NCBI RefSeq assembly: GCF_954871325.1
Contig: NC_088777.1
Span: 34,511,366-34,575,365, forward strand
DNA from: Gordionus sp. m RMFG-2023
Taxonomy: Eukaryota > Nematomorpha > Gordioida > Chordodea > Parachordodidae
DNA: 64,000 nt
Reading direction: 5' to 3'
The notes beneath the pieces are model-generated. The model saw only the letters and a program-made list of their open reading frames with translations. It ran no database searches and was not told the DNA's origin. This document shows, piece after piece, positions 12,113-24,895 of the stretch. Both the position numbers and the translations under genes were made by a program. Every line of letters begins with the position of its first letter. Position 1 is the first letter of the stretch.

Positions 12113-12257
12113 TCTACCTACGACAAAAAATATAAATCAAAATTTGTCGACCCAAATGTATATACATGGGTCATTAAGCCCCGCCGACCAAACCTAAATA
12201 CATTATTTTACCTAGAATATTGATTATATAATTTTAATAAATAGTTATATCATTTTT

Positions 12258-13454
12258 TTTAAAAAAACCTTAAAAATAAAATAATTACTGGAATATATTA
12301 TTTAGATTTATGCAATATATATTTTTAAAAGTAATTAGTTACTTTAACAATACTAATCTTTTCGTCTCTTTTTTACGTGTTTTTAGGAAAGCTATTTTTT
12401 TCTTCTTTGAAAACAGTTTTGAGTTAAATTTTTAACGAGTATATTTTTGATATTATTACAAACTACTATTATTTTAAGATATAATATACTAACTAAAGGT
12501 GGTGCGAAAATAATATATAAAATCTTAGTTGTTTTCATCATATCACTCTGATTCTTATTTTATAGTTATAAAATGTTGCATTTCTAACATGGCATCCTTG
12601 TCGTATAAATAACTCAAGGCTTCAATATATTTGCATAATTTCTTCTAATTATTTTTAGTGTTCTTGTTTTATCAATTTATCTAACATAATAAATTTTGAT
12701 ATGAGTTAACTTCGTGAGTGTCATGGCTATGACTGCAAATTAAAAAGCATCTGTTATTTGTGTGATGTAATTTAATATTATTACTACAACTACTGAGAGC
12801 ATAAGATTGCATATTTTAGATACGCAATAATGCTCAACTTGTAGTCATTTATATATCATTAAAAATGAAAGATAATCTTTTAGAAATTTAATATCTTACA
12901 ATAATTTTCTCGATTACATCTAGCTTCCATCATGTCATCTAAGAGGAAGCTCTAACCGACATGTAGTTTTATGATATTGGTCGTTTACAATCTCTTTCAA
13001 GAATTGTTGATTTGGTTAGGCCTATATCTTCCTTATTAGTCTATTCTATAAAACATTGTCTTATAATAGTTTCATGACCTTTTATCAATGTAAGTTGCTA
13101 AGAATTATATTATATCAATTGAGGCATATAAAAAAATTAATTACCCATTTTATACTGTAATTAATAGATTTTGTATTAAAAAATATTATTTTTAGAAATG
13201 TCTTGTATAGTTTTAATTATTTATATTACAGTTTATTTTGTATGCATAATAATAAATGAAAAAATATGAAATTCAGAAAAATTGTTCAGAGTTAGCAAAT
13301 TTTAATAAAGTATAATATATTAATATAAAATCTCGATGAAAGCCGGGCAAAATCGGGCCGAAGGCCCGCAAATTAGTGAGAATGAGGGGCGAAGCTCTCT
13401 TAAAAGTTTTTTTAGTTGAGCCCCCTGAGATTGTAAAGGCTAACGACGCCCCTG
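12258..13454 (-). repeat. hAT-like repeat copy, left arm of a large inverted pair
   Basis: Reading the minus strand from 13454: CAGGGGCGTCGTTAGCC, then a CCCCCTGA-type GC-rich tip, followed by about 1.1 kb of AT-rich non-coding sequence. The same sequence lies at 17975-19180 on the + strand and a partial third copy at 57045-57528. The tip is of hAT type (compare 56212). The next eight bases outside the tip are CTAAAGAG; no matching duplication was found on the other side. Its outer part holds an internal AACAATACTA (ending 12355), resembling the terminus of the TAGTGTTG group. Confidence 0.8.
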
Positions 13455-15655
13455 CTAAAGAGATAAAACTGTATAATTTAATAAAATATTTTAAATTATC
13501 TATTAAGAGACAGTAATAAATTGATTTTCGTTGATGCTAGTGTCTTCTTTTACTAATCTAAATTTATCCTGTTCTCCATAAGTAAAATTTATTTAGAAGA
13601 ATTTTTAAATATACGTCATAAAATTCAAAAGAAATTTTTAGATATAATTATTGTTCCTTTATGGGAACACAATTAATTAATTTTTATGTGTTTTAATTTT
13701 ATAGTGTTTTAAATTTATAGTGTTTTAAATAAATAATTTTTTTAGATATTATAAAAGAGATTCAGAACCAACTGGGCTTCTTAAACTATTGAAAAACACT
13801 AATTGTTTACTTTATTGTTCTTCATCTTAAATTGGTTATTTTTGCCTGACACCTTAAAGACAGATTGGATAATTTCATAATCACACATCACGCGAGTGTC
13901 GTAATTGAATAAAAATATTGAGTTGTATTTTTAGATTTGTAAAATTATTTTATTTATAGTTAAGTCATTATGATTTTAAAATTTTATGTCTATCGCGTTA
14001 GTTTTATATTTTTAGATTTGTAAAAATTATTTTAAGTTTAGTCATTATATTTTACGATTTTTGAGTTATTTTTAGTGTAATTTTTTAATTATAATTATTA
14101 TTCGCTTCCCTATATAAGGGAGGAAAAAATTGTAATATTTTAATTGATATTTTTTGTGTTTATAAAATCGTAATTTTTTTTAATTCATATTTTTTTGGTT
14201 TTATAAAATTATAAATTTTGAATTCGAAATTATTTTTGCGTTGTAATTTTTCATTGATATTATTTTAATAATAAAGTCCGGAGTTATATTATTTCTGTGT
14301 AATACGGCAAAACGTTAAAAGTGAGGTCTGATAAGAATTTACAGCCTTCCAAACAGGAGGACAACACGTTAAATTTTGAACTGTTAGACTCAGTTAAATT
14401 TTAAAATGCATATAACAGCAGTATCTGCATGACGGAAAACTGGAATCAAACCTAGAAGCCGCAAAATTTTACGCATTTATTACTGTTTCTGATTATAATA
14501 ACCTAAATATTAAGCTCTTAGCTATTTTAAATGATTAGCAAATACTATGAATTAATATAGACATTTATTAAAATTAATATAATCGTTATAAATAATAATT
14601 AGGAAATTATTATAAAGGATAGTTTTTTGTCTTGTAGCAATAATATTTTTTGTAGTTATTATGATAAATGTTATTTAAAAAAATAAATTCTGTGTTTGGC
14701 CGGAAACCATTATTTTAAATGACTATGATTGTATGCAATATATAGATTTTGTTGATGTTTACTAATATCAATGCAAATATATTTTTTTAAAATAATAAAG
14801 TAAGAGCCTTTCAGACAAAATTTTTAAATAAAATTTATCGTATGTATCCATTAATTTAAATATGATCATGCTAAATTTGATCATTTAGACCCATATAAAG
14901 GGTCATAGCTCTTAAACCCACGTTCATCCTAGTCTAAGATTTTACAAATTAAAAGTAGTATGATATACATCTACAGAAAATTTTCTTTTTTTAAAAATAC
15001 CTTATTTGGCCATTTCCGGTTTTTAAGTCTTCCAGTATTTTTGTAATAATTGGTCTTTTATATTATTATATATGTCATATTAATGACTATTAGGCCATAT
15101 AATGAAATTTAAATTACTGCTTGAACTTATTTATTTCTTGAGATATTTTAAAATTAATGTTGTCAAAAATGTACCATTTTCCAGATCTTTAAACCCTTAT
15201 ATCTTAACTAGTAATTGGGGTATGGAGGTAAAATTTCATTTTTTTCTTAATTATAATATATACTTCCAATATACATTTAAAAAATTTTTAGAGGGGTTTG
15301 TTTGAAAATTGACTTTTCATAGTTGATTTGATATGGAATTCACCATATATATTATACTAGATTCACAAGAATTAATATTTTTTTTAAAAATTCTCTTTAA
15401 AATACTTTAATTTTAAATCAGAACTTATTTTCCAATTTTTGATAATCTATTATATTCCCAAACATGACATTATAATATTCGATTTTTCTTTTCACTCTCA
15501 TTTCTTTTTATTTAAATAATATTAAATTCAATACCATTTGTTTCTCCTAATTTAGATTGCTTTATTATTAGTAAAAATCAAACATATTCCAGAAATAGTT
15601 AAGCTTTTAAATGTAGTTCATATATTTAAGACTAATATACATGTTAACATTTCCA
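13455..15655. other. AT-rich decayed DNA between inverted repeats
   Basis: No gene. Around 14100-14280 a TATATAAGGG box is followed by AT-rich sequence and AATAAAG, an arrangement that could be the promoter and poly(A) part of a long terminal repeat, but no partner copy is visible, so this is only a suggestion. Confidence 0.3.
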
Positions 15656-15659
15656 AATT

Positions 15660-17960
15660 TTCTTTTGATACGTTCTTCCCAATATCCTTTAATTATCTCC
15701 GCTTATTGAACTTTGTCATGCTCCAGTATCCTAATACGGGCAATATCCCTATCCGATTCCCATATTGCTTCTATCGGGATTCAAACGGCTTGAGCTCCAT
15801 CACTAAAATATTTGTATCCTTTCTACATGCGCTCCTTGAGATGCCTCATCTTTAGCCACATGAGCGTTAGCTTACCTTTTTCTCTTAAGATCGGTTAGCC
15901 ACATGTATGGTATAACCATACCAATAGCCAGTTCAGTTCCTGGTTCGGATGTCTAATTTAATTTTCGAACAATGTAGAATTCGATACTCCCTAATTATAG
16001 ATCTTTATATATAATTAATTTCTCGAATATTTGTTATGGTTAACCTAATTACCCTATTCGATCCTTCCTCCGAATTTTGGAAATTTATCTAAGCAATATC
16101 TTAGAATAATAGAACTTTCACCCAATAATACTTTGATCGTAGAGTAAATGACAATATTATCAAGGTTTTTTAAAATATATATCCTCCACTGTCCAAGACT
16201 CGATTATATGGTCCCACTATAGTAAAACCTTTGGCCCTATATTTTTTAGTTATTTATGTGGCATATATGCCCATGTATTACAGTTCACGCAACTCCTGCT
16301 TATGTTTTTGAACGCGGGGCTTCAGTAACGAGTAGAATCGACCAAGGGTTATTATACGGTAAAGTCGATTATAAGAGTCATGACTATCCAAATATTTTAT
16401 TTAATCCAAAAATGACAAAAATAAAAGGATTAATAAATTATTTAGGACACAGTCTTACTTTTAATATCCACTTCATAATCTCTTTGTAACCCCAACTCTG
16501 TCAAAGTTCTCTTGATAATTCTCTACTAATTTTTGCACAATTTCTCGCACTTTGGACATTCCTAATTCTAACTCTTTAACGTCGATCCTTCTCTTTCTTG
16601 GCCATTCCTCTAATACTCCCCATGCTTCTTCTTTCAATATCACTTTCCAAAGTTGCTTCTCTTGCAACTCAATTTAACCAATCTGCGACCCATCATATAT
16701 CACATCTCGATATTTTCATTATATAGTCTACCTTCTTAAGTCTCACTCTTCCTCTATTTAAATTTCTCCTTGATATTTATCATAAAATTCCCAAATTTTT
16801 TCCCTATTACACATAGTTCCTTATCCTTGGGTTGCGATATCTCTCTATCTGCTTCTTCCTCATTTTGAATAAACAATTTTCATACTTGATAAAACACAGA
16901 AGGCAGAGAATATTTATGACAAATTTTATTATAAATAATTTATTATTTCTTTTTACAATTTTCCATTCTATATATATTATTATTTTTATAAATATTTACA
17001 TATATACAAAATAAGAATTTTGTAAAATTAAGATTTATTTTAAGGTCAATTTAAGAAAAGAACAATTTAAGTTAATTTAAAGTTTTAACTTAATTAAAAA
17101 GAAAAGTACGAAAAACTTTATTAAAGTACGAAATAACTTTTTTTAAGGTTACATTATTTACATATTTAACAATACTTATCTATATTTATCCAATCATCTC
17201 CACTATTTAAAGGTAAATTATACTTTATAACGATGCTTCCCCAAAATTATACCATGGGTATATTCGTATAATCTAATCCCATTCAAGCAATGCTTCTACG
17301 TTTCGTTTAATAATCAAGGAAATATAAATCTCCATTTTTTCTTGCTTCATCGATTATATTTCTACTCTTCCTTTCACCATCATCTCAGATTCATCTAACC
17401 GGTGAATAATTATTTCTTCTCCCTTTATCAATTCATGTAAATACTTCTCTATTTAATCCCATCACCGATATTGCCACTCCTATATCAAGCAAAATGTATA
17501 AAATTTCCCCAATCAAATTTAAAAAATCGTGGTAACGGATCAGGTATCATTCTTTCTTGTATCATATTTACACATCTCTCTTCCTCCATTTGACCATGAA
17601 AATGAATTCCTTTGGCCATTTTCAACCGCCCTGCTTCGATCCTCATTGCATTACCAACATATAGTCATAAGTTTCCCCATTCTCTTTGGAATTTCCCATA
17701 CATCTTTATTGCGACCAAATTGTTCACAACCGGCACATCGTAATATTTGCTGGTTTCTCGGACAATATGGTGATATATGACCAAATTCCACATTCAAAAT
17801 ATTTTGTTTCTAGACTATCTCTGACCTTTCGACTTTGCTTGCCACAAATAAAATAAATAATATTTCCTAATCAAAACATCAAAACTCAATCCTATCACCT
17901 TTCGCTTTTTTCCCGAATTCACTCTAAGCCCCAATTCTTGATTATTAGATGATACTAGTC
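15660..17960 (-). mobile_element. Ty3/gypsy-like LTR retrotransposon fossil
   Basis: The minus strand has base composition and short frames unlike the surroundings. Near 17690-17750 it reads a cysteine motif of the gag zinc-knuckle type (C-x2-C). At 16490-16560 it reads VREIVQKLVENYQENF and then DRVGVTKRL, which resembles the start of the reverse transcriptase region of Ty3/gypsy elements. The element is badly broken, old, and lies inside the inverted pair 12258-19180. LTRs were not identified, so the family call is tentative. Confidence 0.4.
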
Positions 17961-17974
17961 TATGCATTAGTTTA

Positions 17975-19180
17975 TAGGGGTGTCGCTAGCCTTTACTATC
18001 TTAGGGGGCTCAACTAAAAAATTTTTATGATGGGCAAAACCCCCCATATTCACTAATTTTTTGCCCAGCATTGGGCCAGATTTTATATTAATACATTATA
18101 CTTTATTAAAATTTGCTAACTCTGAACAATTATTCTGAATTTCATATTTTTTCATTTATTATTATGCATACAAAATAAACTATCATATAAATAATTTAAA
18201 CAATATACATGACATTTCTAAAAATAATATTTTTTAATACAAAATCTATTTATTAGAGTATAAAATCTGTAATTAATTCTTATATATGCTTCAATTGATA
18301 ATGGTTTTTAAAAACCACATAATATAATATAATTCTTAGCAACTGGCAAGAGGTCATGAAACTAATATAACTCTCTGTTACCATTTAGACAATGTTTTAT
18401 AGAATGGACTAATAAGGAAAATATAGCCCTAACCAAATCAACAATTCTTGAAGAAGAGATTATAAACGACCAATATCATAAACTATATGGTGGTTAGAGC
18501 TTCCTCTTAGATGACATGATGGAAGCTAGATAAATTATCGAGAAAATTATTGTGAAATATTAAATATTTCTAAAAGATTATCTTCCATTTTTAATAATAT
18601 ATAAACGACTACACAGTTGACCATTATTGCTTATCTAAAATATGCAATCATATGCTCTCAGCAGCTGTAGTAATTATCCTAACTTACATTGCCACACATA
18701 TAATACATACTGGTTAATTTGCAGTCAGAGCCATGACACTCAAGATGTTAATTCATATCAGAATTTATTATATTAGAATAAATTGATAAAACAAAAACAC
18801 TAATAATCTTTGGAAGAAATTATATAAATATATTGAAGCTTTAAGTTATTTACAAGGAAGGGATGCCATATTAGAAATGAAAGATTTTAACCAGAGTGAT
18901 ATAATGAAAGCAATTAAGATTTTATATATTATTGTCGCACCGCCTTGAGTTGGTATTTTATATCTTAAAATAATAGTAGTTTGTAATAATATCAAAAATA
19001 TACTCGTATAAAAAATTTAACTCGAAACTGTTTTACAAATAAGAAAAAAATAGCTTTCCTAAAAACACGTAAAAAAGAGACGAAAAGATTAGTATTGTTA
19101 AAGTAACTAGTTACTTTTAAAAATATATATTGCATAAATCTAAATAATATATTCCAGTAATTTAAATTTATTTTTAAAGA
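17975..19180 (+). repeat. hAT-like repeat copy, right arm of the inverted pair
   Basis: Begins TAGGGGTGTCGCTAGCC and follows the reverse complement of 12258-13454 to about 19178, with many single differences and small indels, so the pair is old. At 19090 it contains TAGTATTGTTAAAG followed by the near-palindrome GTAACTAGTTAC; the same sequence is at 12325-12355 in the other arm. Confidence 0.8.
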
Positions 19181-22140
19181 GGTAGATTGAAAGAGAAAAA
19201 ATATTTTATGGTAGCTCAGTTAAATTTCGAACGAATTTTAGTAAATATTGATAAGATTATGATACAAATTGTGTAAGAATATAAGATCTTAAATTAAAAA
19301 CAAAGAATTATAAAGATAGCATTCATAGTAGATAAAATATAAAGAAGTTTGTGTTAAAGTTAGTTAAAGATGATAATTTATGAAATTAACAGAGAAGTTA
19401 CTGGTAAACTTAGATAAAATATTTTAGATTTAAGAATTATTTTAAGTTATTAAATAATTGATCACTAGAGATAACTATAAAGAAAAAGAAACATTTAAAG
19501 ATTTGGTAAATAAGATTAGAGACTAAGACGAATATACATTTATTGTTAAAAAATAGTTGATGTTGTAATTAAATTCTTATGGAAGATTTACTTTAACATT
19601 TATTTAAAGGGCTGCGAGAGATAAAACAGCCTCATGGATCTGATATGTCAAGGTAGTAAATTAGGTTGTTGATTAACCAAAAATCTTAATATAGAGAAAT
19701 GGCTTTCGTCATTAGAAAATTTATGCCGCAATCGAGCTCATTTAGAGATCGGATTTTTATTTTTGATTATTAATAAGAATTGAAATCAATTGTGCAACAT
19801 TATTCTAATAATAACAGAAAGAGAAATATGCTTAGAAATATATGTCCCTTGCTTTTCAACAACGTGTGTTGAAAACCTTAATGATTTTAGATTTCATTTG
19901 TTGTTCAAAAACGTGGGTGTGAAAACCATAATGACAGAGTTCAGTGGTTGTTCAACATAGGTATGAAAACTATAATGATTATACTTCATTAGTTCAACAA
20001 AATGTGTGCGAAAAGAGATTATTTATTTCAGAAGTTTTTTATCAAATGATATAAACGGTAAAGAGGAGAAAAAAATAAATAGGTATTATATTTTGTTTTA
20101 AAGACGTGAGCGCCCAAAAGCGTATAAAGTAGGAGGAAATAAAGTTGCAATTTTTTTGAAAAAAAAGATATATTTATATTATGGGTAAATATAGAATTTT
20201 TTTAGATTCAAGATATTGAAGAGAATTTTATATTTAGAGTCAGCTTTAGACATGGTTGACAAAAGATGTGGATTGATAACTAAAGGACAACTACTTGCAG
20301 ATTTTCAAGAAGATATGGGCCTAAGCTTCATTGAGGTAAAGGGGTCGTAGAATTTGATATAAATATATAATTTATTTAGCATACTTTGACTATATATTAT
20401 TATTTTAAGATTTAATTTAGAGAAAAAGTGAGCAAGTATTTCGAAGTTAAGAAATTAGATTATGCAATGAAGAATTAGATTAGAGGCGATAACCTTATAC
20501 ATTAAGACGAAGTGGACATATGATATATTTTATTGGCATATTGAACTATGTAGTTTAAATTTGAGAATAAATGTAAGAAAAAGTGATAAAATAGTTCATA
20601 AGTCATAAAGGGTTATATAGATTATTTTAGGGATCAAGTGAGAATAAAGACAAAGTCGATATTTAGGAACTGTCATAGAAGACCCGAAAGTCTAAAAGAT
20701 ATATACGGTTACAAGAATTAGATGCCAAGAACTAATCAATAATAAGAGAACGTTAAAAATAAGCTACTAGATAGAACAGATGTTCGAGACATTCATGCTG
20801 CATTAATCGCTTACTAATATCGACAATTGTTTACGGAAACTTTAGTCTAAAATACGAAAGTTGACGATCATATAGACCAGGATTCTTGGAAAAATCGTTA
20901 ATAGCAAACAAATTATCGTCAAACGTTTACAGAGATAAAGAGCTAATCGGTTAATACAAAAGAACGTTAGAAATAGGCGACTAGCAAGAACAACTGGTCA
21001 ATACTTTCAAGCTACAATCGTTAATCGTTAACAAAAGTCATCAATCGGTTACATAAATAAAGCGCTAATCCTTCACTACCAGAGAACGTTAGAAACAAGC
21101 AAAGACTAGAATAATTTATCTAGAGAATTCCAAACGCTTTAGAAGAAGCAAAGATGGTAAAGAAAGAATAGTATCAATCGATAATCGTTGACTAGCAATC
21201 GTGGATCGTTTAAAAGCAAGAGTTAATCTGGTTTGTCAATTACTGATATCAAGAACTATAACAGATGATAGGATCCCAGAATTTCAAGCTGTTATCGGAT
21301 ACAAACAATCCTTAGAAGTGAAGAATACCTGACAATGGACAACCATCGTTAGAACATTAAAGAGTAAGCAGAATAGATTTGGTGGAGATACAAGATCAGT
21401 AAAGACAAAATCGAAAGAAGTTGGTCATTCGTTAAGTGGTGGGTCTGACTTCAGTGGAAGGGTGTTGTGATTGTATTATTTTGATTAAAGATCATGTATA
21501 TAAATTTGAATATTTACGGAAAATAGTTTTTTTCTTTCTATAAAGTTGAATATTTAGAGTTGAGGTAAAATTTGAATATATATATTGTTAATAATACGAC
21601 GAGTATTATATTATGTAAATAATGAAATTATTTATATATGGTTTTTTATAGAAAAAGAAGATATTCTTTCTTTCTTTTTTACTTTTATATTTTATTTATC
21701 TTTTATTTTTGGTTATGTTTTCACTTTATATTTAATTATTAGTAATTAATAAAGATTTAAATTTTATTATCTAATTATATTTCTTTATATTTTATTTTTT
21801 AGGTTCAATTTTTTCATTATTTGACAATTATCTGTCCACCCCTTGATCAACTCCTGAATTGGTAACCATATTACCTTTCTCCTTAAATCCTCCTCTCCCC
21901 TGTGTCCCAATCATAAAAGTTTGACCTTTTATTCTCATAATACGACTTCTCCCCAGTTAAACTGGGCATCCATATCAAATATATGCTCAACGCTCCAAAA
22001 ATATTATATTGTGTACCTCCTATTATTTCATGAATTTTAAATTTTCCATCCCCACATTATGAAAAAGTTACGATAAATTTTAAAATTAATTAGGTAAAAT
22101 TCAATAATAAACATATACATAAATTCACGCATAAAAATTT
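19181..22140. other. AT-rich stretch without recognisable gene
   Basis: No frame of note on either strand. 19846-20020 contains three to four imperfect copies (~45-48 bp) of a unit with GTTCAACAAxGTGTG and GAAAACCxTAATGA. The 20640-21430 part is slightly richer in G and C and may be an old coding remnant, but no motif can be read. Confidence 0.5.
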
Positions 22141-22144
22141 CACA

Positions 22145-22555
22145 TAAACAACGGTTTTTTTTCCTACTAATTAATTCCGGTATACAACGGTTATCCCCTA
22201 TATAATTCCCCTACACAATCGTTTTCCCTATAAATTCCTGCATACATTCCTCGATATATATACCGTACACAACGGTTTTCCTTGATATATATCCCGTACA
22301 CAATGGTTTTTCCTAATATAAAACTCCCGTACACAATAGCTCTTACCTTTATAATCCCCGTACAAAATCGTTTTCCCTATATAATTAATGTATACAACGG
22401 TTTTCTCCTATATAATTCCGGTATACAACAGTTTTCATAATTCCGGTAAACGACAGTTTCCCCTATATATTTCATTACACAACGTTTTTCCAACTATATA
22501 ACTCCCGTACACAACAGTTTTTCCCTATATAATTTTCGTACACAATTTATTAGAT
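22145..22555 (+). repeat. ~31 bp minisatellite
   Basis: About 13 imperfect copies of a unit with consensus near CCGTACACAACGGTTTTCCC followed by TATATAATT. Period wanders between 28 and 36 bases. Copies differ by several substitutions each. No relation seen to the other arrays. Confidence 0.9.
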
Positions 22556-24430
22556 GTCTGCATTGTGCGGCCTCTGAAAAAAATTATTTGGACTGGGCAA
22601 AAAAATTATTGGCCAAATTAACACAGAATATAATCGGAATATATAATATTAATTGAGAATAAATTAGCTTTAGTAATTAAATTATATATCTGGGCAGGTA
22701 TAAAAAATCATTTATAAGATATTTTTAAAATATTTTCACAAATTTTTATATAGAAGAATTAAAATATTTTATCCACCAAATGGCGTATTTTAATATTTTT
22801 CATTAAATTTTATATTTCTTAATCAATTTTAATAATTTATTTCAGTTGCTTGATAACATTTATAAATTGATTTACCCTATACAATAAAAAAGGTATTTGC
22901 CTACCATAGTTTAAAATTCTCAATATAAAATGTCAAGATCAGGCAAACCGGAACGACTACGAGAGTGACGGTTCAAGTCCGATTGAACTCGGATTCAAAT
23001 ATGAACGGGGAAAGGGGCTCTATATATTTTTTTGAGATATCATTGGTAAACAAATTTTGTTAATGCTGTTATTATATAAATTTTTATATTACACAACAAA
23101 AGTTATATACTAAGTTTTGTTAAATTTCACAAGAACTAGGTATGGGATGAAGCTTAGCAGTTAACCTAGAGCCAGGGTTAGAGAGATGCGGTTTAGGGTA
23201 GGTCTAATCAAAAACGAATAGAATAATGAATACGAATAATAAATAAATACCAAAATAATTATTTGAAACGAATAATTAATGTTTTAACACAATGTAATCA
23301 TTTGTCATTTCTATTAGTAGCCTATCAATCTTAGAGATGATTAAAAAGATCATTAAATGCATAAAAACTTTTCTATATTAGATCTAATTCTTTCAAAAAG
23401 TAGTATGCGTATGCCTTATAAAGAACCAATAAGAAAATCTGCATTAAAAATTTGCATGATCTATATCCTCAGATTAATAGATTTGTCGTGCAATAAATAT
23501 ATTCTCTCAATATATTTTCATATGAATTATTACATAATATTTAAAAAAATGAACTATACGAATGATTAGATCAAACAAAGATAGTAAATTTTATTATTCG
23601 TATAAATATTAAATCATTCGATTGTTTAAACAAATCGAATAATGTACTCTATTTGATTCCTGGCAGGTAACATATGGGTAGGGTTATACAGTTATGGTAG
23701 GATCGGTTGAATTTTTCCAAAATGGGTTGAAATTATAATTACTTGTTTTTTATGGATCAAATTTTTATTTGGTGAATTTTTTCTATTTTGTTGAATTATT
23801 TAAATTTTTTTAGGATTTAATGTGGAATTTTTTTTCGAGAAAAAATTTCCCCGTAGATTATTTTTCAGAAGAACTATCTACCTGGTGATTTATTAGGTCG
23901 AAGTTTATTATGATTCCCCAGTCAAGATCCTAGCGTCTGAGCTACAGAAAAAGCTGCAAGAAAATAATTTTAAAAAATTTGTATATCAGGATAATTTATG
24001 ACATTATTCTAATATCTTTACGATAATATAAAAAATCAATAATGCTCGAAGCTATTCATGGGATACTCGTATATCACTACCAGACATTTTGATTCTTATA
24101 CTTAATAAAAAAAGACTTATTATTTGAAAACAAGTTTATATTAATCAATATTGCTTTAAATAGATTTTTATAGCAAAAGCATAAATATAGTGTTTGAGAT
24201 AATTTTGGTCTATTTTCAACACTCTTTAAAACGCTTATCATGATATTCTTATCTTTAATATTAAAATCTTCAAATTTTATATTTATAATTGTTAAATTAA
24301 TAAATTGTCTAAAATATCAAAACTTAATATAGAAATTAAATTTTGAGCAAGGTATAACAGTTCATTTTAAAATGAAAACAAAATAATAAATTGAAAAATT
24401 TGTTCTAAAATTATATAACTATGTAGAACG
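22556..24430. other. region 3' of RBM19, no gene seen
   Basis: Includes a segment at 23195-23672 dense in ATTCG/CGAAT words (ACGAATAATAAATAA, ATTATTCGTATAAAT, AATCGAATAATG), like the one in RBM19 intron 10 at 34556-35215. Its right edge reads TTTGATTCCTG, which could be a hAT-type terminus. Remaining sequence is plain AT-rich DNA. Confidence 0.4.
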
Positions 24431-24431
24431 G

Positions 24432-24437
24432 TTTATT
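24432..24437 (-). terminator. candidate poly(A) signal of RBM19
   Basis: AATAAA on the minus strand about 10 bases after the RBM19 stop codon, followed by AT-rich sequence. It is close to the stop, but no better hexamer lies in the next 100 bases. Confidence 0.4.
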
Positions 24438-24446
24438 CTATAAAAA

Positions 24447-24895
24447 TCAAAAATATCGGTCAGATTTTCTTTTATTAACATTTTTCGCGTTTTTCTTATC
24501 GATAGTTTTTGAAGGATTTTTCGGGATTAATTTATCGTCATTTTGAAGATTTTGGGGAAATTTGGGAAAACCAGATTTTTTAATATTTTTAAGGTTTGTG
24601 GGGTATTCGTAAACTGGAACGGATTCACTGGAATGTCTAAAAGATGGCCGCCTTTCGATGGCACCGATTCCTTTTAAAATGACCGATATATCATTGTCAT
24701 TTTTTGATATTATGTCGTCGCGGATAAAATTTTTCGAAGATAATTTTCGAATATCGTATGGCACATCGATTTGGATATAATTATTTGTTTTATCTTCATT
24801 CGCAATTTCATTGTCATTTTTATATTTGATATTGTTTTTTAATGCCTTTATCTCGTTTTGATGAAGATTCGACTCTTGATTTTGGATCATTATAG
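24447..24895 (-). CDS. RBM19: RBM19 exon 14, C-terminal tail
   Basis: Acceptor TTTAATAG at 24896 joins in frame after exon 13. Encodes residues 881-1029: low-complexity, rich in N, K, D and I, ending KRKSDRYF and TGA. No domain recognised; basic end suits a nucleolar protein. Confidence 0.85.

Noticed and set aside
17529-17780. 83-codon plus frame
   Set aside because: Antisense of the zinc-knuckle-like part of the gypsy-like fossil; no motif of its own.
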